This document shows, in pieces, positions 17,126 through 26,600 of a DNA stretch of 48,390 bases; the first letter of the stretch is position 1, and every line of letters starts with the position of its first letter. The stretch is from Prochlorococcus sp. AG-402-L23 (GTDB taxonomy: Bacteria; Cyanobacteriota; Cyanobacteriia; PCC-6307; Cyanobiaceae): assembly GCA_003216635.1 (NCBI GenBank), contig QCIO01000010.1:1-48390 (forward strand), read 5' to 3'. The translations under genes were made by a program, and so were the position numbers. Under the pieces are notes generated by a model. It was not told where the DNA came from, made no database searches, and was given only the letters and a program-made list of their open reading frames with translations.

Positions 17126-18934
17126 TTACTGATTTAATTTTAGGACTGCCATAAAAGCTTCTTGAGGGACTTCAACTTTACCCATTGCCTTCATCCTTTT
17201 TTTACCTTTGGCTTGTTTCTTTAAAAGTTTCTTTTTCCTAGAAATATCTCCTCCATAACATTTAGATAAAACATCTTTTCGTAAAGCACTTATACTTTCA
17301 CTTGCAATAATTCTGCTACCGATTGAAGCTTGAATAGGTATCTTAAATTGTTGTTTTGGAATAAGTTCTTTTAATTTCTCAACTAAACTTCTGCCAATTC
17401 CATAAGCCTTATCTTTATGAACAATCGAAGTTAATGGATCTGCTCTTTCTGAATTTATTAGAACATCTAATCTAACAAGGTCATTCTTTCTATAGCCAAT
17501 CAAGTGATATTCCATTGATGCATAACCTTGGGTCCTGCTTTTCATTTGATCAAAGAAATCTGTAACTACTTCTGCTAATGGAATTTCATAAATCAAAGTA
17601 ACTCGATCTGTTGTTATATATTTCATATCTATGAATACTCCCCTTCTTTCCTGACATAAACCCATTAATGTTCCATTAAACTCATTGGGTGCATAAATTT
17701 CCATTTTCACATAAGGTTCTTCTATTGATTCTCTAAGTTGTGGTTCAGGAATTGTAGAAGGATTATCAATAAAGATATGTTCTTGCTGATTTAAATTAAC
17801 CTTATAAATAACTGATGGTGCCGTTACGATTAAATCCAAGTCATATTCTCTTTCTAATCTTTCTTGAACAATCTCCATATGAAGAAGTCCTAGGAATCCA
17901 CACCTAAATCCGAAGCCCATTGCGCTACTAGTTTCGGGCTCATATTTTAAAGCTGCATCAGATAATTGTAATTTTTCAAGTGATACTCTTAAATCTGGAA
18001 ATTGATCAGCATCAGTAGGGAATAAGCCACAAAAAACCATAGGATTTGCTGTCTTATAACCAGGCAAAGGATCATTTGCAGGTGAATTTAAAAGAGTAAT
18101 CGTATCTCCAACTCTCGCATCAGCAACTGATTTTATTGAAGCAGCTAAATAACCAACTTCTCCTGCATGTAATTCATCAACTTGCTGCTGATCAGGCGCC
18201 ATTATTCCTATCTCATCCAGTTCATAATTTTTTTTACTTGCCATTAATAATATCTTTTCTCTCTTATTAAGAGACCCAGAGATCACCCTGAAATAAACAA
18301 TAACTCCCCTGTACGGATCATAATAAGAATCAAAAATCAGTGCCTTTGTAGGTAGTTTAATTTCATCTTGTGGAGGAGGTATTCTTCTTACAATTGCTTC
18401 CAAAATATCTTTAATACCAACTCCAGTTTTTGCTGAACAATTTATTGCATTAGATGTATCGAGTCCAATAATTTCCTCTATTTCTTGTTTTATTTTTTCA
18501 GCATCAGCACCTGGTAAATCAACTTTATTTAAAACAGGAATTATTTCAAGATTATTTTCTAAGGCAAGATAAACATTAGCTAAGGTTTGAGCTTCTACTC
18601 CTTGACTTGCATCAACAACGAGTAAAGCGCCTTCACAAGCTTGAAGAGATCTACTAACCTCATAAGAGAAATCAACATGCCCTGGAGTATCTATTAAGTT
18701 CAAAACATATTCTTGGGAATCGTCAGCTTTGTACTTCATCCTAGCGGCCTGTAACTTGATGGTAATTCCTCTCTCTCTTTCAAGATCCATACTGTCCAAA
18801 AATTGTTCTTGCATATCCCTTTGCTGCACAGTTCCAGTATCTTGGAGCAACCTATCTGCAAGGGTAGATTTACCATGGTCAATATGAGCGATTATGCAGA
18901 AATTTCTAATTTTCGAAACCGATATATCAGTCAT
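17126..18934 (-). CDS. lepA: Elongation factor 4 (translational GTPase LepA)
   Basis: Ribosome-bound GTPase thought to back-translocate or aid ribosome assembly. The 602 residues include G1 AHIDHGKST (about 16-24), switch [15 protein letters not shown]3 [12 protein letters not shown] and G4 NKVDLPGA. The LepA-specific C-terminal domain, with [20 protein letters not shown] and [19 protein letters not shown], distinguishes it from EF-G. Length and domains are standard. It is downstream of mqo on the same strand (55-base gap). Confidence 0.97.
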   Translation of the reverse strand: MTDISVSKIRNFCIIAHIDHGKSTLADRLLQDTGTVQQRDMQEQFLDSMDLERERGITIKLQAARMKYKADDSQEYVLNLIDTPGHVDFSYEVSRSLQACEGALLVVDASQGVEAQTLANVYLALENNLEIIPVLNKVDLPGADAEKIKQEIEEIIGLDTSNAINCSAKTGVGIKDILEAIVRRIPPPQDEIKLPTKALIFDSYYDPYRGVIVYFRVISGSLNKREKILLMASKKNYELDEIGIMAPDQQQVDELHAGEVGYLAASIKSVADARVGDTITLLNSPANDPLPGYKTANPMVFCGLFPTDADQFPDLRVSLEKLQLSDAALKYEPETSSAMGFGFRCGFLGLLHMEIVQERLEREYDLDLIVTAPSVIYKVNLNQQEHIFIDNPSTIPEPQLRESIEEPYVKMEIYAPNEFNGTLMGLCQERRGVFIDMKYITTDRVTLIYEIPLAEVVTDFFDQMKSRTQGYASMEYHLIGYRKNDLVRLDVLINSERADPLTSIVHKDKAYGIGRSLVEKLKELIPKQQFKIPIQASIGSRIIASESISALRKDVLSKCYGGDISRKKKLLKKQAKGKKRMKAMGKVEVPQEAFMAVLKLNQ

Positions 18935-18989
18935 ATAGAAAGAAAAATTCTCCTCTTATTAAATCTTGATTAATACTAGCTAATTAGAA

Positions 18990-20486
18990 TTATGGATGGA
19001 AACCAAAAATGGAATTATTTCTTTTTTTGATGTCTTTTATGAAGGTACCGTTATTTTCAGGAGCTGATCGTCCTGGATAAATTAAGTCATTTATTTTTTT
19101 CTGAAGATTATGCTTGTCGTTTAAAAATAAGACTGATTTTTCTAGAACCTCAACCATAATTGAGACCGCAGTACTTGCTCCGGGAGATGCTCCTAACAAA
19201 GCAGATAATGATCCATCAGATGAATTCACAATCTCAGTTCCAAATTTCAAAGAACCACCGCCTTCAGTTTTTTTAATTATTTGGACTCTTTGACCAGCAT
19301 TCTTTAAATACCAATCAGAGGGATTAGCTGATGGCATCATATTCTTTAAATTCTCAACTCTTGAGTTATGGTTCTTTAGTGATTGTGATATTAGGTAATT
19401 AATTAAATCGTTGTTCTTTAAACCAACGTCTAGCATAGAAAAAATATTATTCTTTTTAATTGAACTAAACAAGTCAAAGTATGAGCTTTGCTTTAAAAAT
19501 TTTGTTGTAAATCCAGCAAAAGGTCCATATAAAAGAAGTTTTTTATTATCAATCCATCTGGTATCTAAATGAGGCACAGACATTGGTGGCGACCCAATAT
19601 CAGCCTTGCCATAAACTTTTGAGTTATGTTTTTCTGTTAGATCTTTTTCCTCGCAAATAAGCCATTTCCCACTCACAGGAAATCCACCATAACTTTTTGC
19701 TTCTGGAATTTTCGATTTTTGCAAATAATTAATTGTTTTTCCACCAGCACCAAGAAAAACATAACCAGTTCTAATTGAAGTTTTTATACCTTCTAAACTA
19801 ATTTCTAGTTCCCATTTTTTATTATCAATTTTCTTTAAATCTACTAATTCTGTTTTGTACCTAATTTCAACATTATTGTTTAAAGAAACTAATGACAAAT
19901 ACTCTTTTGTGAGAGCCTCAAAATTAATATCTGTTCCTCTACCTATCCTGGTAGCAGCAATTTTAGTAAATGGATTCCTATCTTTTGTTATTAGAGGAGC
20001 CCATGATGAGATTTCATCAAAAGATGTAGAAAATTCCATATCAATAAATTCAGGATTTTCGGTCATTTTCTGAAATCTTTTTTTTAAAAAAGAAATATTA
20101 TCCTGACCAGACACAAAGCTAATATGAGGAATAAATTTTAGAAACTTTTTAATATCAATTTTCCCTGCTTCATACAATGAGGCCCATAAAGACATGGATG
20201 TTTCAAAAGAACGATTTATTGAGAGCGCTTTATCTATTTTTATATTTCCTTTTTCATCTAAAGGAGTATAGTTTAATTCGCAATTAGCCGCATGTCCTGT
20301 ACCTGCATTATTAAAAGCGCCAGTACTTTCACTTCCTGGAGCATTTAATTTTTCTATAATAAGGAACTTTAGATCTGGTAAAACTTCTGAAATTAGGAGG
20401 GCTAAAGTACTGCTCATTATCCCTGCGCCTACTAAAACTGCATCAAAGTAGCTATTGTCAATAGTGGGATTTTTAGATGAAGTCAC
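18990..20486 (-). CDS. mqo: Malate:quinone oxidoreductase
   Basis: FAD-dependent peripheral membrane enzyme that oxidises malate to oxaloacetate and passes electrons to quinone. The 498-residue protein begins with a dinucleotide fold ([18 protein letters not shown], about 15-32). The family motif [17 protein letters not shown] follows (about 63-79), with [12 protein letters not shown] further on. The C terminus has [18 protein letters not shown]. These are specific to Mqo rather than to other FAD dehydrogenases. It is divergent from the NifU-domain gene by 70 bases. Confidence 0.94.
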   Translation of the reverse strand: MTSSKNPTIDNSYFDAVLVGAGIMSSTLALLISEVLPDLKFLIIEKLNAPGSESTGAFNNAGTGHAANCELNYTPLDEKGNIKIDKALSINRSFETSMSLWASLYEAGKIDIKKFLKFIPHISFVSGQDNISFLKKRFQKMTENPEFIDMEFSTSFDEISSWAPLITKDRNPFTKIAATRIGRGTDINFEALTKEYLSLVSLNNNVEIRYKTELVDLKKIDNKKWELEISLEGIKTSIRTGYVFLGAGGKTINYLQKSKIPEAKSYGGFPVSGKWLICEEKDLTEKHNSKVYGKADIGSPPMSVPHLDTRWIDNKKLLLYGPFAGFTTKFLKQSSYFDLFSSIKKNNIFSMLDVGLKNNDLINYLISQSLKNHNSRVENLKNMMPSANPSDWYLKNAGQRVQIIKKTEGGGSLKFGTEIVNSSDGSLSALLGASPGASTAVSIMVEVLEKSVLFLNDKHNLQKKINDLIYPGRSAPENNGTFIKDIKKRNNSIFGFHP

Positions 20487-20556
20487 AACAGAAAATTATC
20501 TTTTTTGCAATTAATCAGATTTCTTTCTAGGCTTATTATAAAGTTAATCCAAAATT

Positions 20557-20802
20557 ATGAGTACTGAAACACTCTCGCTGACAAAAGAAAATGTAGAAAA
20601 AGTCCTTGACGAACTAAGACCTTTTTTAATTTCTGATGGAGGTAATGTAGAGATTGCAGAAATAGATGGTCCAATTGTCAAAGTCAGACTTCAAGGGGCA
20701 TGTGGTAGTTGCCCAAGTAGCACTATGACTCTAAAAATGGGTATTGAAAGAAAGTTAAAAGAAATGATTCCTGAAATAAGCGAAGTTGTTCAGGTTTTAT
20801 AA
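20557..20802 (+). CDS. NifU C-terminal-domain Fe-S scaffold protein (NfuA/CnfU type)
   Basis: An 81-residue protein that consists only of the NifU C-terminal domain. The sequence [14 protein letters not shown] leads to [21 protein letters not shown], with the cluster-binding CxxC at Cys49 and Cys52. The cyanobacterial one-domain NfuA/CnfU proteins assemble [2Fe-2S] or [4Fe-4S] clusters and deliver them, including to photosystem I. In this size class the protein acts as a homodimer. It is convergent with the small membrane protein gene (22 bases). Confidence 0.93.
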   Translation: MSTETLSLTKENVEKVLDELRPFLISDGGNVEIAEIDGPIVKVRLQGACGSCPSSTMTLKMGIERKLKEMIPEISEVVQVL

Positions 20803-20824
20803 AAAATTTTTACTGAAAAATATA

Positions 20825-21082
20825 TTACTTAGTTTTTAATTCCTTCAACAAAGATGATTCCATATCAAGGCAATCAATTGGAAGTCCTTGTCCAATAGCG
20901 ATTAAAAGAGGGGCAAGAATTCCTAGAGTAAAAACTAAATTTGATTGGCTTACATCATACTTACTCAAAGTAAAAGTGATCAAATAAATAATTGAAAAAT
21001 ACGCATGTAGGGAAAAAAATTCTTTTGGCTTTAGGACTGGCCACCTTAAAGTATTTCCCAAGAAATATAAAAAACCTGTCAT
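20825..21082 (-). CDS. Small hypothetical membrane protein
   Basis: An 85-residue protein with two or three hydrophobic segments: FLYFLGNTLRW near the N terminus, YFSIIYLITFTL (about 28-39), and LVFTLGILAPLLIAIGQGL (about 49-67). A short hydrophilic C-terminal tail follows. I do not recognise the family. It lies between the NifU-domain gene and the DUF4278 leader, on the minus strand, and is divergent from the latter. Probably an inner or thylakoid membrane protein. Confidence 0.6.
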   Translation of the reverse strand: MTGFLYFLGNTLRWPVLKPKEFFSLHAYFSIIYLITFTLSKYDVSQSNLVFTLGILAPLLIAIGQGLPIDCLDMESSLLKELKTK

Positions 21083-21240
21083 AAAAAAAATAGTTACATG
21101 AAGATTAAACCAAATATAAACATAATCCTTTATGGAGACTATTAATAGAAAAATTTACCTAAGATAATAATTAAAAAAACATTAAATCTTCGTTTCTATT
21201 TGTAAAAGCTAGACATCCAGCTAAAAATACGTTTATAATT

Positions 21241-21338
21241 ATTTGGTAGCAATCGCTACTTTTTCGTTCACCCTCATTTGAGGGCGCAGTTCGAGTCATA
21301 CCATGGAACGGGGGATGGCCGTGTTGTCACATCGAAAC
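21241..21338 (+). promoter_or_regulatory. GC-rich structured leader of the DUF4278 gene
   Basis: From about 21250 to 21330 the sequence is far richer in G and C than the flanking AT-rich DNA. It contains a perfect inverted repeat CCCTCA-TT-TGAGGG at 21271-21284, followed by CGCAGTTCGAGTCATACCAT and a G-run with GGATGG. Two in-frame ATGs (21303, 21315) precede the ATG at 21339, where the recognisable DUF4278 protein begins. I read the region as a transcribed 5' leader or structured RNA element controlling translation, although the upstream ATGs could add 8-12 residues to the protein. No Rfam match could be tested. Confidence 0.5.
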
Positions 21339-21512
21339 ATGACTACTTTAACTTACAGAGGTAAAAACTACGTTCAAAACAAAGAAGCTGCTAAAAAGCA
21401 ACTTGTTGAACTTACCTACAGAAGAAACGTATACACCAACAGAATGGATGACGCTTCTTCAAGTAATGAAAAAGCAGAATTAAATTACAGAGGTGTTAAT
21501 TACACTAAATAA
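21339..21512 (+). CDS. DUF4278 domain-containing small protein
   Basis: A 57-residue protein from the ATG at 21339. It is built from three copies of a short motif: LTYRGKNY (4-11), LTYRRNVY (25-32) and LNYRGVNY (48-55). This is the DUF4278 signature. It has no signal peptide or membrane segment. The longer frame from the ATG at 21303 adds MERGMAVLSHRN, encoded by the GC-rich leader. I favour 21339 because the DUF4278 motif starts right after it. A strong terminator follows at 21529-21558, so the gene forms its own transcription unit. Function unknown; cyanobacteria often carry several copies. Confidence 0.8.
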   Translation: MTTLTYRGKNYVQNKEAAKKQLVELTYRRNVYTNRMDDASSSNEKAELNYRGVNYTK

Positions 21513-21528
21513 TTTAATTAAACAAATT

Positions 21529-21558
21529 AAAAGCCCCTTTTTCAGGGGCTTTTTTTTT
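21529..21558 (+). terminator. Rho-independent terminator after the DUF4278 gene
   Basis: A stem of AAGCCCC and GGGGCTT (7 bp, four G-C pairs) around a loop TTTTTCA, followed by eight T. It is 17 bases beyond the DUF4278 stop and is the clearest intrinsic terminator in this window. Confidence 0.9.
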
Positions 21559-21598
21559 GGCTATATTTATCAAGAGTCCTTTAAAAAATATAAAAAAT

Positions 21599-22393
21599 AT
21601 GTCTGAAAGTTGCTGTAATACAAACACATCGAATAAAGCACCTAATCAATTCGATCATAAAGATGCGATTCAAGAAAGATATGGCTCAGCCGCACAAGAA
21701 AAAGAAAGTTGTCTTTGTACACCAGTTGGGTTTAATCCCGTTTTACTTGAAGCAATTCCTCAAGAGGTTATAGAAAGAGACTATGGGTGTGGTGATCCAA
21801 CAAAATATGTTCAAAAAAATGATATAGTTTTAGATCTTGGAAGTGGTAGCGGCAAAAATGCTTTCATTTGTGCCCAAATTGTTGGAAAAGAAGGGAAAGT
21901 TATTGGAGTTGATCAGAATCCTGACATGCTTTCTTTATCAAGATCAGCCTCTAAAGAAGTTACAAAAAATATAGGTTTCAACAATACAGAATTTCTAGAA
22001 GGTTCAATTGAAAAACTTGATGAATTAGATAAAGATTTAAATCCATTAATCGCAGATAAATCAGTTGATATTATTTTAAGTAATTGCGTTTTAAACTTGG
22101 TAAGTCCAGAATCTAGAAATAACCTTCTAAATAACATAAAAAGAGTTTTAAACGATAATGGAAGAATTGCAATTAGCGATATCGTCTCTAACAAAAAAGT
22201 TCCTTTAAGATTGCAAAATGATCATGATTTATGGACAGGATGTATTAGTGGAGCATGGTATGAGCCAGAGTTTATAAGTAATTTTAAAGAACTAGGATTT
22301 AAAAATTTAAAATTTGCAGAAAGGAGTGCTGAACCTTGGAAAGTAATTGAGGATATTGAATTTAGAACAGTAACTTTAGTGGGCAATATTTAA
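21599..22393 (+). CDS. arsM: Arsenite methyltransferase (ArsM family)
   Basis: SAM-dependent methyltransferase of 264 residues, likely to methylate trivalent arsenic for detoxification or arsenolipid/arsenosugar synthesis. SAM motif I is VLDLGSGSGKNAFI (77-90), and GVDQNPDML follows. The three Cys that bind As(III) in characterised ArsM enzymes have clear counterparts: Cys64 (DYGCGDP), Cys163 (LSNCVLNL) and Cys215 (TGCISGAW). The N terminus adds SESCCNTNTS, and CLC at 38-40. The start chosen is the ATG at 21599; a TTG at 21557 lies inside the preceding terminator. The next gene (22430) may be co-transcribed. Confidence 0.78.
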   Translation: MSESCCNTNTSNKAPNQFDHKDAIQERYGSAAQEKESCLCTPVGFNPVLLEAIPQEVIERDYGCGDPTKYVQKNDIVLDLGSGSGKNAFICAQIVGKEGKVIGVDQNPDMLSLSRSASKEVTKNIGFNNTEFLEGSIEKLDELDKDLNPLIADKSVDIILSNCVLNLVSPESRNNLLNNIKRVLNDNGRIAISDIVSNKKVPLRLQNDHDLWTGCISGAWYEPEFISNFKELGFKNLKFAERSAEPWKVIEDIEFRTVTLVGNI

Positions 22394-22429
22394 AAAAATT
22401 CAAGAGTTGAAAATATAATATAAATTTCC

Positions 22430-23605
22430 ATGAGAAATAATCTAAGAGATCAAATACCCGCATTAAAAAATAAGTATTATTTCAACTATGGCGGTCAAGG
22501 ACCATTACCAAAATCTTCTCTAGAAGCAATAGTTAAAACTTGGGAAATTATCCAAGATTTAGGACCATTTACCAATGATATGTGGCCTTTTATTTACAAA
22601 GAAATATTGACCACAAAAAGAATCATTGCGCAAAAATTAGGTGTCAATTCAAAGAATGTAGCTTTTACCGAAAATATCTCTTCCGGTATGATTTTGCCCT
22701 TTTGGGGAATAAAAGTAGAAGAGGGGGAAGAGTTGTTAATAAGTGACTGTGAACATCCTGGAGTAGTGGCTGCAAGTCGAGAATTTTGCAGAAGAAATAA
22801 ATTAATATTCAAAATTTTGCCAATCCAAAAAATTAAAAATCTAGACGACGAAAATATAATTTTAGAAATTTTGAAAAATCTAAATAGTAAGACTAAGATC
22901 CTAATTATTTCTCATATCTTATGGAACTTTGGATATAAAATTCCTTTAAAACAAATTTCTATCGAATTAAAAAATAATCGAGAAGATTCTTATTTACTTG
23001 TTGATGGTGCTCAAACCTTTGGGCACATAAATATTGAAAAAGAAGTTTTTTATTCTGATTTATATTCAATCACTTCTCATAAATGGGCATGTGGACCAGA
23101 AGGACTTGGAGCCATTTATGTCTCAGATAGATTTATTCATGAAACAGATCCAACAATAATTGGTTGGAGATCATTAAAAAAAGAACAAGGCATTTATGAG
23201 CCTTCAGATAATCTTTTTCATGATGATGCAAGGAAATTTGAAATAGCTACTTCTTGTATTCCTTTACTTGCTGGGCTCCGGAATTCTTTAGATCTTTTGG
23301 ATAAAGACTGCCACGAAAAAGAAAAAAACAAAAATATCAAAAAATTAAGTGGAAAACTTTGGGATGAATTAAATCAATCAAAGGGTGTTGAATTAGTTTT
23401 AGAAAAAAAATATTTAAATGGGATTGTTAGTTTTAATATCGAAAATATTAAAGATAAGGATAATTTTGTAAAGAAACTTGGAGAAAAGAAAATTTGGATT
23501 AGAATTTTAGAAGATCCAAAATGGTTTAGAGCATGCGTACATCAAATGACTACAGAAGCTGAGATTGATTTACTTGCTAGAGAAATAAAAAAAATATTGA
23601 CTTAA
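22430..23605 (+). CDS. Class V aminotransferase-fold PLP enzyme (cysteine desulfurase/C-S lyase related)
   Basis: A 391-residue fold-type I PLP enzyme. The N-terminal YYFNYGGQGPLPKSS, the TENISSGM segment, and CEHPGVV (about 107-113, His109) lead to LLVDGAQTFGHI (Asp192) and SITSHKWACGPEGLGAIYVS (Schiff-base Lys218). The arrangement matches the group containing NifS-like desulfurases, cyanobacterial cystine C-S lyase (C-DES) and isopenicillin N epimerase-like proteins. No conserved active-site Cys loop of classic IscS/SufS is obvious near the C terminus, so desulfurase activity is unproven. It follows the ArsM gene by 36 bases and converges on the SDR gene. Confidence 0.82.
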   Translation: MRNNLRDQIPALKNKYYFNYGGQGPLPKSSLEAIVKTWEIIQDLGPFTNDMWPFIYKEILTTKRIIAQKLGVNSKNVAFTENISSGMILPFWGIKVEEGEELLISDCEHPGVVAASREFCRRNKLIFKILPIQKIKNLDDENIILEILKNLNSKTKILIISHILWNFGYKIPLKQISIELKNNREDSYLLVDGAQTFGHINIEKEVFYSDLYSITSHKWACGPEGLGAIYVSDRFIHETDPTIIGWRSLKKEQGIYEPSDNLFHDDARKFEIATSCIPLLAGLRNSLDLLDKDCHEKEKNKNIKKLSGKLWDELNQSKGVELVLEKKYLNGIVSFNIENIKDKDNFVKKLGEKKIWIRILEDPKWFRACVHQMTTEAEIDLLAREIKKILT

Positions 23606-23633
23606 AGATCTATTGATATAAAAAAAATTTAGT

Positions 23634-24338
23634 TTACCAAGGTATCTCCGAGTTGTCCCATGCAATAAATTTTCCTGTAGATTCTGGTGATTGATTTTTA
23701 ATAATATTGATCAAGAATTGGGAGGATTTTTCTTTACTAAATAATTTATGTTCTGGAACAAATTTATGAAAAGGTCTAGATAAATCAGTATCTACTGTTC
23801 CTGGATGAAGCAATGTGATAGTAGCCTTTGGGAAACGTCTAGCCCATTCAATACTTAAAGATTTAAAAAACTGATTTTGCGCAGATTTTGCAGCCCTATA
23901 TGAATACCAACCTCCAGTTTGATTATCTCTAATGCTACCAACTCTTGCACTTATACTTGCAAAATTAAAATCAAAATCTTTTGGTATAAATTCTTCAATC
24001 GCTTTAGCTAATAAAATAGGAGAAAAGGCATTTATTGAAAAACTTTCCATCATATTTTTTTTATCAAGATGTTGTAATCTTTTTTCTGGTTGAAGAGAAT
24101 CACTATGAAGTCTACCTGTAGCATTAACAACTAGCCTTAATTTTGAAGGATGATTTGATATTTTATTTTTCAACTGCAAAAGGGATTGAGAATCCTCTAT
24201 ATCTAATTCCCAAAAAGGATTAAATTCACTTTTTCTTCCACACAAAACAACATCTAAATCTTTTTCACTTTCATTCAGATCTTTAGCTAGTTGTGTTCCA
24301 ATTCCACCTGCGCCTACAACTAAGGCTAAGCCTTTCAT
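23634..24338 (-). CDS. Short-chain dehydrogenase/reductase family protein
   Basis: A 234-residue classical-type SDR. The cofactor loop is VVGAGGIGTQLAK (about 7-19), a variant of TGxxxGIG with an alanine/glycine start. NATGRLH replaces the NAG motif (about 73), the catalytic Ser is in NFASISARVGS, and YSYRAAK (YxxxK) supplies Tyr and Lys. LHPGTVDTDLSRPF follows, as in CsgA-like SDRs. Substrate unknown. It lies 71 bases downstream of murE on the same strand, but is not obviously related in function. Confidence 0.88.
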   Translation of the reverse strand: MKGLALVVGAGGIGTQLAKDLNESEKDLDVVLCGRKSEFNPFWELDIEDSQSLLQLKNKISNHPSKLRLVVNATGRLHSDSLQPEKRLQHLDKKNMMESFSINAFSPILLAKAIEEFIPKDFDFNFASISARVGSIRDNQTGGWYSYRAAKSAQNQFFKSLSIEWARRFPKATITLLHPGTVDTDLSRPFHKFVPEHKLFSKEKSSQFLINIIKNQSPESTGKFIAWDNSEIPW

Positions 24339-24409
24339 TTTATTAAAAATAACTCCACTGATTCTAAGAAACTTTTCTTGTGATTTGCGTAAAGATCTTT
24401 CTTATTTGA

Positions 24410-25954
24410 TTAGGAAATTTTATTGAGATTTATTTTTTCTTTTAATAATTTATAAGCTATTTTTCTATCATCAAAATTAATAACTTTATCATTGAGAATT
24501 TGGTAGTCTTCATGTCCTTTTCCTGCAATTAAAACAATATCTTTTTTATTGGCAAATTTAATAGATTCATTTATTGCTTTAAATCTATCAATTTCAATTG
24601 TTATTTTTTCTCTTTTTTTTATACCCATCAAAATATCATTTACTATCTTTTGGGGTTCTTCTGATCTTGGATTATCTGAAGTTATAAAAAGTTGATCAGA
24701 CAACTCTTCAGCTATTGATCCCATTAAAGGCCTTTTACTACGATCACGATCTCCGCCACAGCCAAAAACAGTTATTAGTTTCCCTTCGCAAAGTTTTTTA
24801 ATTGATTGCAAAACTTTTTTTAATCCATCAGGAGTGTGGGCATAATCAACAATTACTGTTGGAAGAGATCTTGAAACGTCATTATTATCAATTTGTATTT
24901 TCTCCATTCTCCCAGGAGCACCAGGGAAAGATTGTATTAACTTTGATAAATCTTTTAAAGAAAAATTCAGTTTATACAAAATTGTTATTGCTTGAATCGC
25001 ATTCATTAAATTAAATTCACCAACAAGTGGAACAAAAAGTTGAATTTTTTCCCTAGGTGTATGAAAAATACAGGTGGAACCACTTTCAGTGAATTTTTTA
25101 TCTGTTACGAAAAAAAAATCATCTTTTTCAAATTCACTTTCAGTAATCTTTGTAGAGACTAATAAAGATCTTTTTTCAAGATCAGATGATAATTTAGATA
25201 TCCAATGGTCATCATGATTTAATACACAAATCCCATCTTTTTCTTTTAAGTAAGGTGGGAAAAATAATTTTCTTTTTGTTTGAAAATATGATTCCATATC
25301 TGAGTGATAATCAAGATGATCTTGAGTTAAATTAGTAAAAATAGCCGCCTCAAATTCGCATCCTGATATCCTGTTTTGAGCAATAGAATGAGAACTTACC
25401 TCTAATATCGCGAATTCAGATTCTGCCTCAACAGCAGCATTTAATTTCTTTTGGAGTTTATCGGCGAAATCAGTTGTATGAAGAGCCACTTCTGAAAAGC
25501 CAGGCCATCTATTGAGCAAGGTCCCAAATAATGCTGTCTTTTTCCCTAATTTTTTTAAAAGATATTCCAATAAAAAAGTAATTGTCGTTTTTCCATTTGT
25601 ACCCGTAACACCAATAAGTTTAAGTTTTCTTGAAGGCCTATTCCAAAACTCAGCGACTATTTGACCAAAAATATAATCTAAATTATCCTCTATAACCAAA
25701 ATCCTTTCTCGATCAATAGATCCAATTTTCTCTTTTGCAGCAGGCCCAATAATGGCAGCCTCTGCACCATTTTCAATTGCCTCAATACAATATTTTCCTC
25801 CATCAACATTTAAACCAGGCATACCTAAAAATAAAGTTCCTTTATGTACTTCTCTAGAGTTAAAAGAAATATTATTGATTTCATGATCGATTAAATCTAA
25901 TGAAGGAATAATTCCTACCAAATCTAAAAGTTTATGTAATTTTATAGATCTCAT
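24410..25954 (-). CDS. murE: UDP-N-acetylmuramoyl-tripeptide synthetase (meso-diaminopimelate-adding)
   Basis: ATP-dependent ligase that adds the third stem-peptide residue to UDP-MurNAc-L-Ala-D-Glu in cytoplasmic peptidoglycan synthesis. The 514 residues include the ATP loop LIGVTGTNGKTTITFLLEY (about 113-131), TNLTQDHLDYH, VDYAHTPDGL (carbamylated-Lys region) and FGCGGDRDRSKRP. The DNPRSEEP motif is the one specific for meso-diaminopimelate, so the wall is of the Gram-negative/cyanobacterial type. The glutaredoxin-like gene ends 8 bases upstream on the same strand. Confidence 0.96.
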   Translation of the reverse strand: MRSIKLHKLLDLVGIIPSLDLIDHEINNISFNSREVHKGTLFLGMPGLNVDGGKYCIEAIENGAEAAIIGPAAKEKIGSIDRERILVIEDNLDYIFGQIVAEFWNRPSRKLKLIGVTGTNGKTTITFLLEYLLKKLGKKTALFGTLLNRWPGFSEVALHTTDFADKLQKKLNAAVEAESEFAILEVSSHSIAQNRISGCEFEAAIFTNLTQDHLDYHSDMESYFQTKRKLFFPPYLKEKDGICVLNHDDHWISKLSSDLEKRSLLVSTKITESEFEKDDFFFVTDKKFTESGSTCIFHTPREKIQLFVPLVGEFNLMNAIQAITILYKLNFSLKDLSKLIQSFPGAPGRMEKIQIDNNDVSRSLPTVIVDYAHTPDGLKKVLQSIKKLCEGKLITVFGCGGDRDRSKRPLMGSIAEELSDQLFITSDNPRSEEPQKIVNDILMGIKKREKITIEIDRFKAINESIKFANKKDIVLIAGKGHEDYQILNDKVINFDDRKIAYKLLKEKINLNKIS

Positions 25955-25962
25955 ATGAAAAA

Positions 25963-26265
25963 TTATTTCTCCAGAATGGTACTAATATTTTTTTGAAACC
26001 AATTCTTTAATTGATCATCTTTTAATCTTGGAGAAATGCGAGGCAATTCTATAATCTCCTCGGACCTAATTCCTTCAACAGCAATAACAGGTACTTCATA
26101 ATCATATTTTTTATATTTATCTTTATATAAATCGACCCTATCAATATCAACTTCTTTCAGCTCCTCCAGATTAGGGAATAACTCATTAAGATTTATTTTT
26201 GCCAGTTTATTTTTTAATGAATCACAAAGGCAACATCCCTGCCTAACAAAAATAAATATTTTCAT
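25963..26265 (-). CDS. Glutaredoxin-like thioredoxin-fold protein (DUF836)
   Basis: A 100-residue protein with a redox-type CxxC near the start (FVRQGCCLCDSL; Cys11 and Cys14, with an additional Cys12). The rest fits the short thioredoxin fold: EVDIDRV, then DYEVPVIAVEG (cis-Pro region) and a C-terminal helix. I assign it to the DUF836/glutaredoxin-like family; its substrate is unknown. The gene is between yidD (4-base gap) and murE (8-base gap), so the three probably form an operon. Confidence 0.83.
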   Translation of the reverse strand: MKIFIFVRQGCCLCDSLKNKLAKINLNELFPNLEELKEVDIDRVDLYKDKYKKYDYEVPVIAVEGIRSEEIIELPRISPRLKDDQLKNWFQKNISTILEK

Positions 26266-26269
26266 TCAT

Positions 26270-26506
26270 TTAGTCAGGCACAGGGTCACATCCACAGGGA
26301 GTTAAAGGATGACATCTGCTTAATCTTCTTAAAGTTAACCACCCTCCCTTCCAAGGACCATGTCTAGTAATTGCCTCATATCCATAAGAGCTGCAACTTG
26401 GAATAAATCTACATCTTGGTCCGAAAAAAGGAGAAAACCACTTTTGATAGAACGAAATCATAAAAAGAAGTATAGAAGTAATTAATTTATTAATAGTTTT
26501 GAACAC
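26270..26506 (-). CDS. yidD: Membrane protein insertion efficiency factor
   Basis: A 78-residue protein of the YidD family. After a hydrophobic N-terminal helix (ITSILLFMISFYQKWFSPFFG), it shows RCRFIPSCSSYGYEAITRHG and then WLTLRRLSRCHPLTPCG, with the conserved Cys residues of the family. YidD helps YidC insert inner-membrane proteins. It is divergent from rpsD (94-base gap) and heads a yidD / glutaredoxin-like / murE run on the minus strand. Confidence 0.93.
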   Translation of the reverse strand: MFKTINKLITSILLFMISFYQKWFSPFFGPRCRFIPSCSSYGYEAITRHGPWKGGWLTLRRLSRCHPLTPCGCDPVPD

Positions 26507-26600
26507 TTTAATGATGTAAAATAATATTTCAGTAGTAATTAGTTTAATTGAATTTAATCAATTATCCAATTTATTGCAAATTTCTATTTAATTTAAAATT

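Noticed and set aside
21303-21338. Using the upstream ATG at 21303 as the start of the DUF4278 protein.
   Set aside because: The extra 12 residues come from the GC-rich leader and lie outside the DUF4278 motif pattern. It remains possible and is noted in the entry.
21557-21598. Longer N terminus for ArsM from a TTG at 21557.
   Set aside because: The TTG is within the terminator T-run of the previous gene; the ATG at 21599 gives a normal protein.
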